NCBI GenBank assembly: GCA_004791255.1
Contig: SRUQ01000002.1
Coordinates: 462,956-526,955 of the forward strand
Length of the DNA: 64,000 nucleotides
Source: a bacterium M00.F.Ca.ET.205.01.1.1
GTDB lineage: Bacteria > Pseudomonadota > Alphaproteobacteria > Rhizobiales > Rhizobiaceae
Direction: 5' to 3'
Numbering within the stretch: the stretch's first letter is position 1; every line of letters begins with the position of its first letter. A program made the position numbers and the translations under genes. Of the stretch, positions 25,858-34,862 are shown in pieces. The notes below the pieces were generated by a model. That model searched no databases. It saw only the letters and a list, made by a program, of their open reading frames with translations, and was not told the DNA's origin.

Positions 25858-28134
25858 ATGTCCTGCTGCTCGCCCGCCGACGTAAGGCTCGAAATCGAAG
25901 TCGCGCGCTCGGTCGCGTCGGAGGAACTCTTCTTCGCCAGCCGCGATCTCGGCGACGGGACGCGTCAGACAGACCTTTCGGTACCCGGCATGCACTGCGG
26001 GGCGTGCATTGCGGCCGTCGAAAAGAAGCTGTCGGCGCTCGATGGTGTAGCGAACGCGCGCGTTAATCTATCCACAAGGCGAGTCGCCGTCCGGTGGCGC
26101 CCGGTTGACGGCGCCGCTCCGGACCTGATCGGCACGTTGGGAAAGATCGGCTACCCGGCGCACCTGTTTTCTTTCGACGCAGACGCAAAGGACCCGGAAC
26201 TGTCGCGCCTGCTCAAGGCGCTGGCCGTGGCGGGATTCTGCGCCATGAACATCATGCTGTTGTCGGTGTCCGTCTGGTCCGGCGCCACCGGGCAAACACG
26301 GCAAGCGTTCCATTTCCTCTCGGCGGCTCTGGCGCTTCCGGCTATCCTGTATTCCGGCCGCATCTTCTATCTGTCGGCGTGGTCGGCACTGCGACACCTC
26401 CGGACGAACATGGATGTGCCAATCTCAATCGGCGTGACGCTCGCTTTCGCTCTTAGCCTCTACGATACCATGCATGGCGCGCCGTACGCCTATTTCGACG
26501 CAGCGACGACCCTCCTGTTCTTCCTTCTGATCGGGCGCACACTCGATCATATGATGCGCGAGAAGGCGCGATCCGCAGTCGCTGGACTTGCCCGGCTTGC
26601 GCCCATCGGGGCCACAGTCGTTGAGACGGATGGAACGAGACGTTACGTCGCGACGACGATGATCGAACCCGGGACGACCCTCTTCATCGCTCCCGGGGAT
26701 CGAATCCCGGTCGATGGGGTCGTGGAGACCGGAAACTCCGAGCTCGACTGCTCTCTGGTTTCGGGCGAAAGCGCGCCTTTTGCGGCGTCAGCGGGGACCG
26801 CGCTCCGGGCTGGCCTGATGAACCTCACTGGCCCGCTCACGATGAAGGCTACCGCGCGAGCGGAAGACTCTTTCCTGGCCGAAATGGTCCGGATGATGGA
26901 AGCTGCCGAAGGCGGACGGGCTAGTTACCGCCGGCTGGCGGATCGCGCTGCTGCGCTCTATTCGCCTGTCGTCCATACGATCGCCCTGCTATCTTTGGTC
27001 GGCTGGCTCTTCGCCTCCGGTGACTGGCATCGCTCGATAGCCGTCGCCATCTCTGTTCTCATCGTAACATGCCCCTGCGCGCTCGGTCTTGCCGTTCCCA
27101 TTGTTCAAGTCGTTGCCGCGCGGTGCCTCTTTGAGCTGGGTATCATGGTGAAGGATGGCTCCGCACTCGAGCGTCTTGCCGAGGCTGACACCGTCCTGTT
27201 CGACAAGACCGGAGTGCTCACTCTCGGAAAGCCGGTCCTGGCCAATGCAGCCGAGATCGCGCCAGCTGCCCTTGGCATTGCCGCCGCCATCGCAGTCGGG
27301 TCCCGACACCCATCTGCCACGGCGATCGCGGCTGCCGGAGTGGGCCGGCCGGCACAGCCCTTTGCTTTCGACGACGTAAAGGAGATCCCGGGCCTTGGCC
27401 TGGAAGCCTGGGCACAAGGCGCCGTCTATCGTCTTGGTCGCCATGATTGGGCGACTGGCCACAGTGCGCAAGATGAACAAAACTCAGCATCGGTCACTGT
27501 ATTGACGAAAGACGGGGAGTGGCTGGCGACGTTCTTGATCGAGGACGATATCCGCCCTGGTGCAGAACAGGTAGTCCGCGCTCTCAAAAGTGCCGGATTG
27601 CAAGTGGGTATCGTTTCTGGCGACCGGCGGCAGCCGGTACAGATGCTGGCGAGGCGGTTTGACATCGACCAAGTCGAGGCCGAGCTGCTTCCGGCCGGAA
27701 AACTCGTCCGCATCGAAGAGCTTGCTGGTTGCGGCAGCCGGGTCCTGATGGTCGGAGACGGGTTGAACGATGGGCCAGCGCTGGCCGCCGCCCACGTCTC
27801 CATGGCGCCAAGCACGGCAGTCGACATTGGCCGAAACGCTGCAGACTTCGTTTTCCTTGCCGAGAGTCTTTCGGCCGTGACTCAGGCTCTCGGTATCTCA
27901 AAAAGGGCGGGGAAATTGATCCGGCAGAATTTTGCGCTTGCCGTCGCCTATAACGCCTTGGCGGTGCCGATAGCCGTTGCGGGCTACGTGACCCCGCTCT
28001 TGGCAGCTCTCGCAATGTCGATGTCGTCGCTGCTGGTGGTGGCGAATGCAATGCGACTGCGGCCCAATGTTCCAACCGCGCCCGTGACGCGCCCTCGCCT
28101 CTCGACGTCAATGCACGTGGCTGCTGGTCGATGA
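25858..28134 (+). CDS. ccoI: CcoI (FixI), copper-translocating P1B-type ATPase for cbb3 assembly
   Basis: A 758-aa P-type ATPase. Its N-terminal metal-binding domain has GMHCGAC (C47, C50), plus an extra MSCC at the very start. The membrane CPC metal site is at 405-407, the phosphorylated aspartate is D449 in DKTG, and the hinge motif is GDGLNDGPAL. CcoI exports copper across the membrane for insertion into CuB of CcoN. The stop overlaps the ccoS start (ATGA), showing translational coupling. Confidence 0.95.
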   Translation: MSCCSPADVRLEIEVARSVASEELFFASRDLGDGTRQTDLSVPGMHCGACIAAVEKKLSALDGVANARVNLSTRRVAVRWRPVDGAAPDLIGTLGKIGYPAHLFSFDADAKDPELSRLLKALAVAGFCAMNIMLLSVSVWSGATGQTRQAFHFLSAALALPAILYSGRIFYLSAWSALRHLRTNMDVPISIGVTLAFALSLYDTMHGAPYAYFDAATTLLFFLLIGRTLDHMMREKARSAVAGLARLAPIGATVVETDGTRRYVATTMIEPGTTLFIAPGDRIPVDGVVETGNSELDCSLVSGESAPFAASAGTALRAGLMNLTGPLTMKATARAEDSFLAEMVRMMEAAEGGRASYRRLADRAAALYSPVVHTIALLSLVGWLFASGDWHRSIAVAISVLIVTCPCALGLAVPIVQVVAARCLFELGIMVKDGSALERLAEADTVLFDKTGVLTLGKPVLANAAEIAPAALGIAAAIAVGSRHPSATAIAAAGVGRPAQPFAFDDVKEIPGLGLEAWAQGAVYRLGRHDWATGHSAQDEQNSASVTVLTKDGEWLATFLIEDDIRPGAEQVVRALKSAGLQVGIVSGDRRQPVQMLARRFDIDQVEAELLPAGKLVRIEELAGCGSRVLMVGDGLNDGPALAAAHVSMAPSTAVDIGRNAADFVFLAESLSAVTQALGISKRAGKLIRQNFALAVAYNALAVPIAVAGYVTPLLAALAMSMSSLLVVANAMRLRPNVPTAPVTRPRLSTSMHVAAGR

Positions 28135-28280
28135 ATTACCTCGTCGTCCTCGTCCCGGTCGCCATTCTACTGGGGTTAGCCGGGCTTGCCGCTTTCCTTT
28201 GGTCCCTGCGGGCTGGGCAGTACGAAGATTTGGATGGCGCGGCGGAACGAATCCTCCACGACGATGAGGACAGGCCATAG
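28131..28280 (+). CDS. ccoS: CcoS (FixS), cbb3 oxidase maturation protein
   Basis: A 49-aa peptide with one N-terminal helix and the tail SLRAGQYEDLDGAAERILHDDED, closely matching FixS/CcoS. It is needed for cofactor insertion into cbb3 oxidase. It overlaps ccoI by four bases and ends the operon. Confidence 0.93.
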   Translation: MNYLVVLVPVAILLGLAGLAAFLWSLRAGQYEDLDGAAERILHDDEDRP

Positions 28281-28285
28281 GGTGA

Positions 28286-28474
28286 AACCAGGCGCTCGCC
28301 GGTGAGGTTGCCGCCCTCGGCATCAAGGTGACCTTGGTCGAACCGGCGGGCTTCGCCACCGAGTGGGCTGTCCTTCCCGCGGCAATAGGCGACTGCCCAC
28401 AAAGCGGGAGGCATAATTGCCAAGGCAACGTTGCGGACCTCATCCGGACGCTCCCGCTTCACTTCATCGAGTGA
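28286..28474 (+). pseudogene. Remnant of a short-chain dehydrogenase/reductase gene
   Basis: A short rightward frame reads ALAGEVAALGIKVTLVEPAGF, which matches the segment after the catalytic helix in SDR enzymes (LA.EV..LGI.VT.VEPG.F). No Rossmann glycine motif or catalytic YxxxK exists upstream, and the following residues lose similarity. It is a fragment left by a deletion. The rest of the 28.3-28.7 kb gap holds no gene; a leftward tail at 28535-28660 (CMDALISYLADEC) may be the C-terminal remnant of an ArsR-type regulator. Confidence 0.45.
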
Positions 28475-28742
28475 TCGAGCTGCCATAGTTCACGCAGCAG
28501 CCGTCGACCTCTGCGGTCCGCCGCAGAAAAAAGGTCACGCCGCGGCTTCGCTAACCGTCGGCACGCACGCCGCATCGGCGCTGCACTCGTCTGCGAGATA
28601 GCTGATCAGCGCATCCATGCAGGGGAAGTTGTCACAGCAGATCAACGTCGCTTCGCGCTCCGCCGATGGTCAGCATCGACAGAGCGAAGGCGCGACCCGG
28701 TCAATGCGATCTCGGCGAAGCAGGCAGTATCGCAAAGGGCAT

Positions 28743-29015
28743 CTAGAGATTTAGCCTGCATTCCCTGAAGAACCCGGCGTTCGGGCAGAATTCGGCGAGG
28801 CTGGCAAGATCGCTGCCACGTTCCAGCCAATCGCGGCAGTCGCGGTGGAAAGAGCAGCCCAGGCACGTGTTTCGCGCATCCGCCATCACCGTTCCGCCGC
28901 ATTTGCGAGCCGCCACGATCGGATCGACGCGCATCCGCTCCATGACAAGGTCCATGAGCGCGAATTGCCGCCAAACCCTCTCAGACTGCGACCATTGTCG
29001 TTGACCAGACCGCAT
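28743..29015 (-). CDS. DUF6455-like cysteine-containing small protein
   Basis: A 90-aa soluble protein with the cysteine pattern CLGCSFHRDCRDWL and FCPNAGFF near the C-terminus, as in the DUF6455 family often found near respiratory genes in alphaproteobacteria. The four cysteines could bind a metal or cluster; no function is established. The N-terminal part contains the family-like LMDLVMERMRVDP helix. Confidence 0.7.
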   Translation of the reverse strand: MRSGQRQWSQSERVWRQFALMDLVMERMRVDPIVAARKCGGTVMADARNTCLGCSFHRDCRDWLERGSDLASLAEFCPNAGFFRECRLNL

Positions 29016-29688
29016 GATGATCTTCCCCTGCCGGAGCGACCGCTTGTCCCCACTCTATCCGCGAACGTCCCGCAGTTCGATGTGTCGCGTCGCCGCGCCC
29101 TCGAGAGCCGGCGTGCTGCGCCCATCCGTCTGGCCCAACATTACTCGCAAGAAGACACCGCCTGCAGACGCGGACGCCTGGGACGGGGTGCCCGGAAAGT
29201 TCGATGCCCATTTCAGTGGTAAACCCGGCGATGGCGAGTGATCTGGCGCCCCATCCCTTACCACGCCCAGCACCAATAGGGCCAAGTGGACCGCCGCCGT
29301 CCAACGGGCAACGGTAGCCGGAACGGCCCGCCACGCCGATTTCGATACTCTCGACGAATGGATGCCGTCGCTCTCGTCTTAGTAGACACAACCGCCTCGC
29401 GGAAGCTTGATGTCGCCGACCACACCTGATGGATTTTCCGAGTGCCGTCACACCTATCGTAGGAATTCCTGGGCATCTGGATGTCTGCGCCCCTTGAAAC
29501 CTCCTGACAGAGCAAGACGACGATAACAAAAATGGTCGAAATCGCCCGCGTTGCCGCCGCCAACAACGCCGAATGGTGTGAATAATTGCTACTGGATACG
29601 GCTCACAACCTGTGCAATCACACAGTTTGCCAGCGCACGCGGTGATTGACATATTGAGGTAGGAGGCGCGTGAGGAGAAACTCTCAAA
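29016..29688. other. Intergenic region without a convincing gene
   Basis: Several leftward frames are open for 75-100 codons, one with a signal-peptide-like start (MLAAATRAISTIFVIVVLL, from 29566), but all become arginine/serine-rich with no protein character. Probably decayed sequence. No box of the FNR or NnrR type was found here. Confidence 0.4.
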
Positions 29689-29970
29689 ATGGCAGACAAG
29701 CGACTCATGAAGGCAAGCGACATCCCTGCCTTCGTGGACAGAGTGATCATGGCCGGCTGTGACATCTGTGCCATTGGCCATTTCAACTATTGCCTGGGCG
29801 ACCTCGAGGAAATGGTGGCGGCGGATGACGAACTCCTGCGCATAGGCGAAGAATTTGGCGATCGCGATTTTCTGCAACCTGAGATCGTCGCCTACTTGCG
29901 AACCATCGGGCGGTACATAGACCCCGGCTCGTTGGCATCGCATTGGTCGGAGAACGGAAAAGCGCAGTAG
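29689..29970 (+). CDS. Hypothetical small protein
   Basis: A 93-aa soluble, acidic, helical protein with two close cysteines and a histidine (CDICAIGHFNYC), no membrane segment. GAGGAG lies upstream of the ATG at slightly long spacing. The family is not recognised. It lies between the cbb3 genes and the TehA-like transporter, which hints at a role in low-oxygen metabolism but no more. Confidence 0.6.
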   Translation: MADKRLMKASDIPAFVDRVIMAGCDICAIGHFNYCLGDLEEMVAADDELLRIGEEFGDRDFLQPEIVAYLRTIGRYIDPGSLASHWSENGKAQ

Positions 29971-30284
29971 GCGCTTCTCTACCCTGGCTTCCCCCGTCGA
30001 GCCTACGACCAACTTCACGGCATTGATCATTCGCGGCCGCCCGCCAGCTTCCCGCATAGATGGTCTGGAACCCAAGCCTGGAGCAGCCGTCACGCATCCC
30101 GTCAAGCGCTGACGCGCGCAGTCCGCAAGGGCGTGAGCGAAGCGTCCCTTGCGGAAGAGCACGACTGCGCTAGGGACCGACCAGCGTCGAGGCCCGCGCA
30201 GCGACCTAACTCCCCGCGAAAGGATTCCTTGCATCGGTTCGAGGCCCAGGCCTGAAACATAACCGCTCTCCGAGGAGTCGCGGC
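29971..30284. other. Intergenic region with a hairpin, no gene seen
   Basis: Contains a perfect 10-bp inverted repeat (TCCGCAAGGG at 30122-30131 with its complement at 30146-30155, 14-nt loop) and no convincing coding frame. The hairpin has no T-run and so is not a standard terminator; it could still end the leftward transporter transcript or be a dispersed repeat. Confidence 0.45.
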
Positions 30285-31394
30285 TCATTTCTTCCTTGTG
30301 TCGCCATCGCGCTGCGGGCTGGTAGAACAAGCTCTTTTGCTGTTCAGAACGCGGACCAGCCCGCGCAGCATGCCGAAGAAGGTGATGGCCCAAGCCGACA
30401 GGGCGATGTAGAGGAAGGCGCGCGGCAGCGGCGTGAGGAAACCGAATTCCATGGCGTGGTCCATCTGCCAGGTAGAAGCGGCATACATGCCGAGCGGAAA
30501 CACGGCACCCCAGTAGAGCGGGTCGTAGCGGAACGGAAAGCGTTCGTAGCCGTAGCGCCAGATCGCCAGCAGAAGGAGCATGGGAATCCACCAGGTCCCC
30601 GTCGCCCAGTAGAAGACGGTGAATCCTTTCAGGAAAGGCAACAGCGACATCAGGTAGGGCGCGTGCGGGGCGTTCAGGATCAGCAGCGAGCCGGCCAACG
30701 TCGAGATGGCCATCGCCCCCATGTTGATCCAGTAAGGCGGCGCCAAGTCGCCCGGCGAAAAACGAAAGAAGGCATAGCGGTAGAAGATCAGCGACATCAT
30801 CCAGATGTAGAGCATGCCGCCCCACAGCCACATCGACAGGGCCACGAGGTTGAGCTCGAGCCGGAAGGGCTGGTCGATGCGTGCCGCCAGCAGCGCGCTG
30901 GATACCGACAGCGCCTGCGTCGCCACCACCGCCAACAGCCAGCCGCCGTTGATGCCCTCGTCGAGAGTCGGCTTCTCGCGCCGAACGGTGAAGGCGGTGA
31001 AAATCGTGTAGGTCAGGCACACCCAGAGCAGGATGGCCAGCATCCACAGGGCCTTACCGACGACGATGTTCTCGCGCAGCACCATGAACTGGCTGGCGAG
31101 GATGCCGGTGCCGGCCACCGTGGTGAAGTAACCCGGCCCGGTCAGGTGGGCGACCATATCGCCGAAGAAGCGACGCGGATAGTGCCAGGCCCGCAAGGCG
31201 TACAATACGCACAAAACGGCATATTGCCCGATATTGAGATAGAACAGACCGAGCGCAATCGTGTCGTGCTGCATCATGAAGGCCGCCAGCGAGATGATGC
31301 CTGTGGCCATGACCAGTCCGAAATAGGCGGGCGACATCTCGGCAAGGCCTGAAAACACTTCTCCCGCCTGCTCGGCTCGGCCGCTGGCCGTCAT
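30285..31394 (-). CDS. TDT-family (TehA / tellurite resistance-like) transporter
   Basis: A 369-aa protein with about ten membrane helices and TDT-family features (SPAYFGLVMATGIISLAA at the start, YFTTVAGTGILASQF, WYWATGTWWIPMLL-like segment, PLYWGAVFPLGMYAAST). TDT members include TehA, anion/sulfite exporters and C4-dicarboxylate carriers; the substrate cannot be told. The start at 31394 is preferred because GAGGAA precedes it; the open frame upstream is arginine-rich. It follows the P450 gene by 120 bp on the same strand and could be co-transcribed. Confidence 0.85.
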   Translation of the reverse strand: MTASGRAEQAGEVFSGLAEMSPAYFGLVMATGIISLAAFMMQHDTIALGLFYLNIGQYAVLCVLYALRAWHYPRRFFGDMVAHLTGPGYFTTVAGTGILASQFMVLRENIVVGKALWMLAILLWVCLTYTIFTAFTVRREKPTLDEGINGGWLLAVVATQALSVSSALLAARIDQPFRLELNLVALSMWLWGGMLYIWMMSLIFYRYAFFRFSPGDLAPPYWINMGAMAISTLAGSLLILNAPHAPYLMSLLPFLKGFTVFYWATGTWWIPMLLLLAIWRYGYERFPFRYDPLYWGAVFPLGMYAASTWQMDHAMEFGFLTPLPRAFLYIALSAWAITFFGMLRGLVRVLNSKRACSTSPQRDGDTRKK

Positions 31395-31515
31395 GGCTTC
31401 CTCGCCCACCGCGGCCCCGCCGCGCAGGCATCGGCCAAGGCGTCGCCCTCCCCGCCGGGACATGTCGGAAATGTGCCGCAAGCGCCGTTTGGACAAAGCG
31501 CGTCGCCTCCACAAA

Positions 31516-32679
31516 CTATAAGATAAGCATCGGCAGACTGGAAAACCCGCTTGCCGGATAGATGGCAATTGTAGGTTGCCGTCCAAGCGGCAACGCGATC
31601 TTGTCAGTCCGCTTCAGCAATTCCTCCATGACGACGCGCAGTTCCAGTCGGGCCAGAAGCGCGCCCGGACAGACATGGATGCCGCGGCCATAGAGGAGGT
31701 TTTGCGTGGCATCGCGATCGACGCGGAATTCGTCGGAGTTGCCAAAGACCGCTTCGTCGCGGTCGGCCGACGCCCACATGAGAGTAATCCGCTCGCCGGC
31801 TGCAATCCTGCGTCCGCCGATTTCGACCGGCATGGTCGTCACCCGCCGGTTGGAAATGAGCGGCGCGTGTATCCGCAGTATCTCGTCGATGGCGGCGGGC
31901 AGCAGGTGCAAATTCTCTCGAAGCTGCTGCTGCACCTGCGGGTTTTCCGCAACATAGTGGCCCAGAATCCCCACGCAAGCGGTTATCGTGCCCAGTTCGC
32001 CGACCGTCCAATTACGCAGGATGCTTACGATCTCCTCGTGGTTCAGCGGCCTGTCCCCGATCTTTTGCCGGAGCAAATTCGTCGTGATGTCATCTGGCGC
32101 ATCCGCACCGGCCTCACGCCGCGCATCCAGTAATTCGCTGATATAGCCGTCGAACTCGAGCGCGATGGCAGCCATTGCGCTCGAGTCTCTGACCAAGGTG
32201 GCCTCGTGGTTCTTGCGGACCCACAGAAGCAACGGCTCATGCAGACTTGCAGGCCAGCCGAGAAAAGCGCACTGGATATGGACTGCGAATAGCTGGGCAA
32301 GCTGCGTCACCAGATCGATTTCCACGCCCCTTTCCAGGCCGGACACGAGATTGGCTGAGATCGTCCGGCAAAGCGGTTCGAAACCTTCCACGCGCTCGGG
32401 CCTGAATTGGCGCTCGATCAGCCGCCGGTATGCCGTGTGCTGGGGCGGGTCCATGCCGCTTGGCACCGACAGATGGCTGGAAACGACGCTGCTGAACGTA
32501 TGGTGATCGTCCAGTGCCTGCACCACGTCCTCATGCCGGAACAGTGACCAGCCAAGATAGTCGCTATACGCCACCGGGCAACGGCGGCGCATGACGTCAT
32601 AGGCTTTGATCTGGTTGGAAAGGACTTGACCGGATCGGGGGTCCCAATCCGGATGGGGCTTGTCCGGCGTCGAATTCAT
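31516..32679 (-). CDS. Cytochrome P450
   Basis: A 387-aa soluble bacterial P450. The heme-ligand loop is YGRGIHVCPG (C337) and the K-helix ExxR is E266-R269. The I-helix reads NWTVGELGTIT: the usual acid of the acid-alcohol pair is a glycine (230) before T231. P450s without this acid are often atypical in oxygen activation; the NO-reducing fungal P450nor also lacks it. No ferredoxin partner gene is adjacent. ATG behind AGGGAA. A consensus FNR/FixK box lies 98 bp upstream, so it is likely induced at low oxygen. Substrate unknown. Confidence 0.93.
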   Translation of the reverse strand: MNSTPDKPHPDWDPRSGQVLSNQIKAYDVMRRRCPVAYSDYLGWSLFRHEDVVQALDDHHTFSSVVSSHLSVPSGMDPPQHTAYRRLIERQFRPERVEGFEPLCRTISANLVSGLERGVEIDLVTQLAQLFAVHIQCAFLGWPASLHEPLLLWVRKNHEATLVRDSSAMAAIALEFDGYISELLDARREAGADAPDDITTNLLRQKIGDRPLNHEEIVSILRNWTVGELGTITACVGILGHYVAENPQVQQQLRENLHLLPAAIDEILRIHAPLISNRRVTTMPVEIGGRRIAAGERITLMWASADRDEAVFGNSDEFRVDRDATQNLLYGRGIHVCPGALLARLELRVVMEELLKRTDKIALPLGRQPTIAIYPASGFSSLPMLIL

Positions 32680-33097
32680 GGCAATTCCCTGAAAGCTTCC
32701 CTGCACCGCAAGCCACGGCCACAGGGCACAGTTCTAAAATGCAGGGTTCTGCTAACCCAGAGCGAGCAGAAGGTATTTGACCGGGATCAAACCCATCGCC
32801 CCATATGTATCCTGGGGGCAAGTCACATTGGCAGCCGGCTCCACGCCAGAGCATTCCGCGCTGCCGTGCCAGATTCAAATCTATGGCCGGAGCTACGGAT
32901 TGCGAATACGGTCGATGACCTCTCTCTCTGGACCACGCGAAGAACCGGCCGCATGGAACGCCTCGTTCGGGATACATAAATGCCAATCGACTATGCGTGA
33001 GAGTTGGATAACGTGGGCAGTTCCGCGGTATTCGGTAGCAACAGCCACTAGATTCGACGTCGCGGATCGTGCACCCGGGCGATGATGGGGAGCGAAC
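32680..33097. other. Intergenic region carrying an FNR/FixK box, no gene seen
   Basis: Promoter space of the P450 gene. The right half (32800-33097) shows no convincing frame and is probably the left edge of the genomic island. Confidence 0.45.
32777..32790 (-). promoter_or_regulatory. FNR/FixK-type anaerobox upstream of the P450 gene
   Basis: TTGAC-CGGG-ATCAA, an exact TTGAY-N4-RTCAA site for FNR/FixK-family regulators. With -41.5 geometry transcription would begin near 32742, about 62 bp before the P450 ATG. Confidence 0.8.
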
Positions 33098-33421
33098 ATG
33101 AAGGGGGACATTCATGATTGGGCCGAATGGAAGTCTGTCAACGCGCACAAGATGAAGCATCCAGCTGATTTCGAACAAAGGTTTGTGGACCTAATCCTCG
33201 CCAAGGTTCCTGGGCTAGATCCTGACGACGTCTCCGCGCAGTACGAGTTCGTTGACGATACTGGACGACATAGACGCATCGACTTCGCGATCAGGAACGC
33301 AGCCAAGGGTTACGATCTGATGATCGAACTGGATGGAGCATCGAAAGACACAGACACTTTGAAGTGGAGAAGGCTTATCCCGCTCGCTCCGGTCATACAA
33401 GATATAGGGCCGTCGTCCTGA
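33098..33421 (+). pseudogene. Truncated PD-(D/E)xK nuclease-like gene
   Basis: A 107-aa frame whose residues 20-80 look like a restriction-endonuclease fold (ADFEQRFVDLILAKVPGLDPDDV, RRIDFAI, then MIELDG as the catalytic D...E pair without a lysine after it). After residue 85 the sequence turns into unrelated residues and stops, so the 3' half has been lost. Probably the remains of a longer defence or DUF559-like nuclease gene. Confidence 0.5.
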
Positions 33422-33441
33422 AGTCGTTGGCCTAGTGCGGG

Positions 33442-33471
33442 TTGACATTTTGTCGTTCCGTGGGATACATT
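33442..33471 (+). promoter_or_regulatory. Sigma-70-like promoter of the toxin-antitoxin pair
   Basis: -35 TTGACA at 33442-33447, 18-bp spacer, -10 TACATT at 33466-33471; transcription would start about 25 bp before the antitoxin ATG. Confidence 0.6.
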
Positions 33472-33500
33472 GAACCTCAACGAATTACAAATGAGGTCAA
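33470..33500 (+). promoter_or_regulatory. Imperfect inverted repeat, candidate antitoxin operator
   Basis: TTGAACCTCA (33470-33479) and TGAGGTCAA (33492-33500) form an inverted repeat with one missing base, overlapping the -10 region and the ribosome site. This is the usual place for autorepression by a ribbon-helix-helix antitoxin. Confidence 0.45.
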
Positions 33501-33502
33501 TG

Positions 33503-33781
33503 ATGGCGACTGAAGACAAAACGCAGGTTTCCCTTCGGGTTCCTGCAGCTATGCTTGCCGACTTCGAACGTATTGCCACTGCTCTTGACCGGGACCGGAC
33601 TTGGGTGATGCTGCGCGCTTTTCGAGTCTACCTCGATGGCGAGGGCGGGCATCTGCTCGATGAGATGAAGGGGATCGAAGAGCTCGATGCAGGTCAGGTA
33701 GTGGATTTCGACGAGGTCATGGACAAGGCTGACGCCATCATTGCGGCAGCCCGCAACTCCCGCCAAGCCAAGGTGGGCTGA
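33503..33781 (+). CDS. ParD/CopG-like ribbon-helix-helix antitoxin
   Basis: A 92-aa protein with an N-terminal ribbon-helix-helix DNA-binding domain (TQVSLRVPAAMLADFERIATALDRDRTWV) and an acidic C-terminal tail that would wrap the toxin. GAGG precedes the second of two adjacent ATGs, which is the start used. Its last base overlaps the toxin start, giving strict translational coupling. Confidence 0.85.
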   Translation: MATEDKTQVSLRVPAAMLADFERIATALDRDRTWVMLRAFRVYLDGEGGHLLDEMKGIEELDAGQVVDFDEVMDKADAIIAAARNSRQAKVG

Positions 33782-34125
33782 TGTCGCGACGCATGGCAGG
33801 TATGTCTCCGAAGGCGGAGGCAAAGTTCCTGAACGGCATCGCCTACATTGCTGAGCGCAATCCTTCGGCGGCCGAAAAGATTGTCGCGAAGATGAGAAGC
33901 CTGCGCGAACGCCTCGTCGATTTCCCCGACAGTGGCGTTCGCGGCGAGATCCCCGGAACCCGGCGCATGGTGCTCAATCCGTTCGTGCTGACTGTCCGTC
34001 AGGGCAAGAGCGGCATAGAGATCGCGGCCGTGCGCCACGCCAAACAGAAGGATGCATACGCACCTTCCGAGCTCCTTGGCGAAGATCCCGAAGAGGCAGA
34101 GGTCCCGTCTAGTCCGAAGAGGTAG
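33781..34125 (+). CDS. ParE/RelE-like toxin
   Basis: A 114-aa RelE/ParE-superfamily protein (AYIAERNPSAAEKIVAKM, RLVDFPDSGVRGEIPGTRRMVL, FVLTVRQ...IEIAAVRHAKQ). ParE members poison gyrase, RelE members cut mRNA on the ribosome; the sequence favours ParE. The C-terminal 20 residues after the H-A-K-Q motif are an extra acidic tail. It lies behind the antitoxin with a one-base stop/start overlap, at the left side of the genomic island. Confidence 0.85.
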   Translation: MSRRMAGMSPKAEAKFLNGIAYIAERNPSAAEKIVAKMRSLRERLVDFPDSGVRGEIPGTRRMVLNPFVLTVRQGKSGIEIAAVRHAKQKDAYAPSELLGEDPEEAEVPSSPKR

Positions 34126-34132
34126 GGGTGCC

Positions 34133-34582
34133 TCAGTGGGTGTCGAACACGAACGCCGTCCGGCGCTTGGCGAGCACAGGCCGCTGCGGCTTCTTGCGCG
34201 TGTATTGCTCTCGCTCAGGTGGGTAATCTTGGTTCAGCAGCAGCTTGGCGTACTTGAGCGGCACGTCGGCCAGCCGGGCGCGCAGATACGCATCCTCGCG
34301 CCCCTCCTCGTCCTGTCCGCGGACCGCCTCCTTGAGTTCGCCGAAGATCGGCCGCTTTCCGGTGATGTCCCAAGAGGTTCCGGCACCAACCTTGACACCA
34401 ATACCGAGCAGCCGCTCGAAGGATGATCGGTAGTGCCTGCGGCGGTTGAAGCGGAAGACGAATTCCTGCAGGTAGACGTCCGCGTGCTTCTTGCGTAGCC
34501 CATGCGCCGCAAAGTGGGTGCCTGTGGTTGGCGAACCGCTGAAAATCATATCGGGCTGCTGTTCGTGCGACCCGAATGACAT
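34133..34582 (-). pseudogene. C-terminal remnant of an IS1595-family transposase
   Basis: The segment VYLQEFVFRFNRRRHYRSSFERLLGIG is the hallmark C-terminal stretch of IS1595-family (ISXO2-like) DDE transposases. The catalytic domain upstream is missing; the N-terminal 25 residues of this frame do not fit. The rest is a C-terminal extension. It marks past insertion-sequence activity at the island edge. Confidence 0.6.
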
Positions 34583-34862
34583 TCACGCCAGCAAAGACAT
34601 GAGAATTTCCGGCTTTGGCTCTGAGTGCGAATCCCATATGGACCGAGTGAAGTACTAACCGGGAATTATTTCAGTTGAAGAACGATGCCTCTTCCACAAT
34701 TCCAGAGATCGTGTTGGTTACTGACGAGGACGTGCCGAGTGATTGCGCGCTCTATGCCATAATCCTCGGAGGACAGTGTGTCGGATACATCGTTGTCGGC
34801 CCTGAAAGGGGAAGAGCTTGTGACGGCGAGTCTCGCGGAAGCTCTCGAATTCGCCAGCAGGA

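Noticed and set aside
28535..28660. ArsR-type regulator tail on the minus strand
   Set aside because: Only about 30 residues of weak resemblance; reported only as a possible remnant.
28981..31047. 688-codon leftward open frame
   Set aside because: Overlaps the TehA-like gene in another frame; arginine/serine-rich, no domain pattern. A GC-rich shadow.
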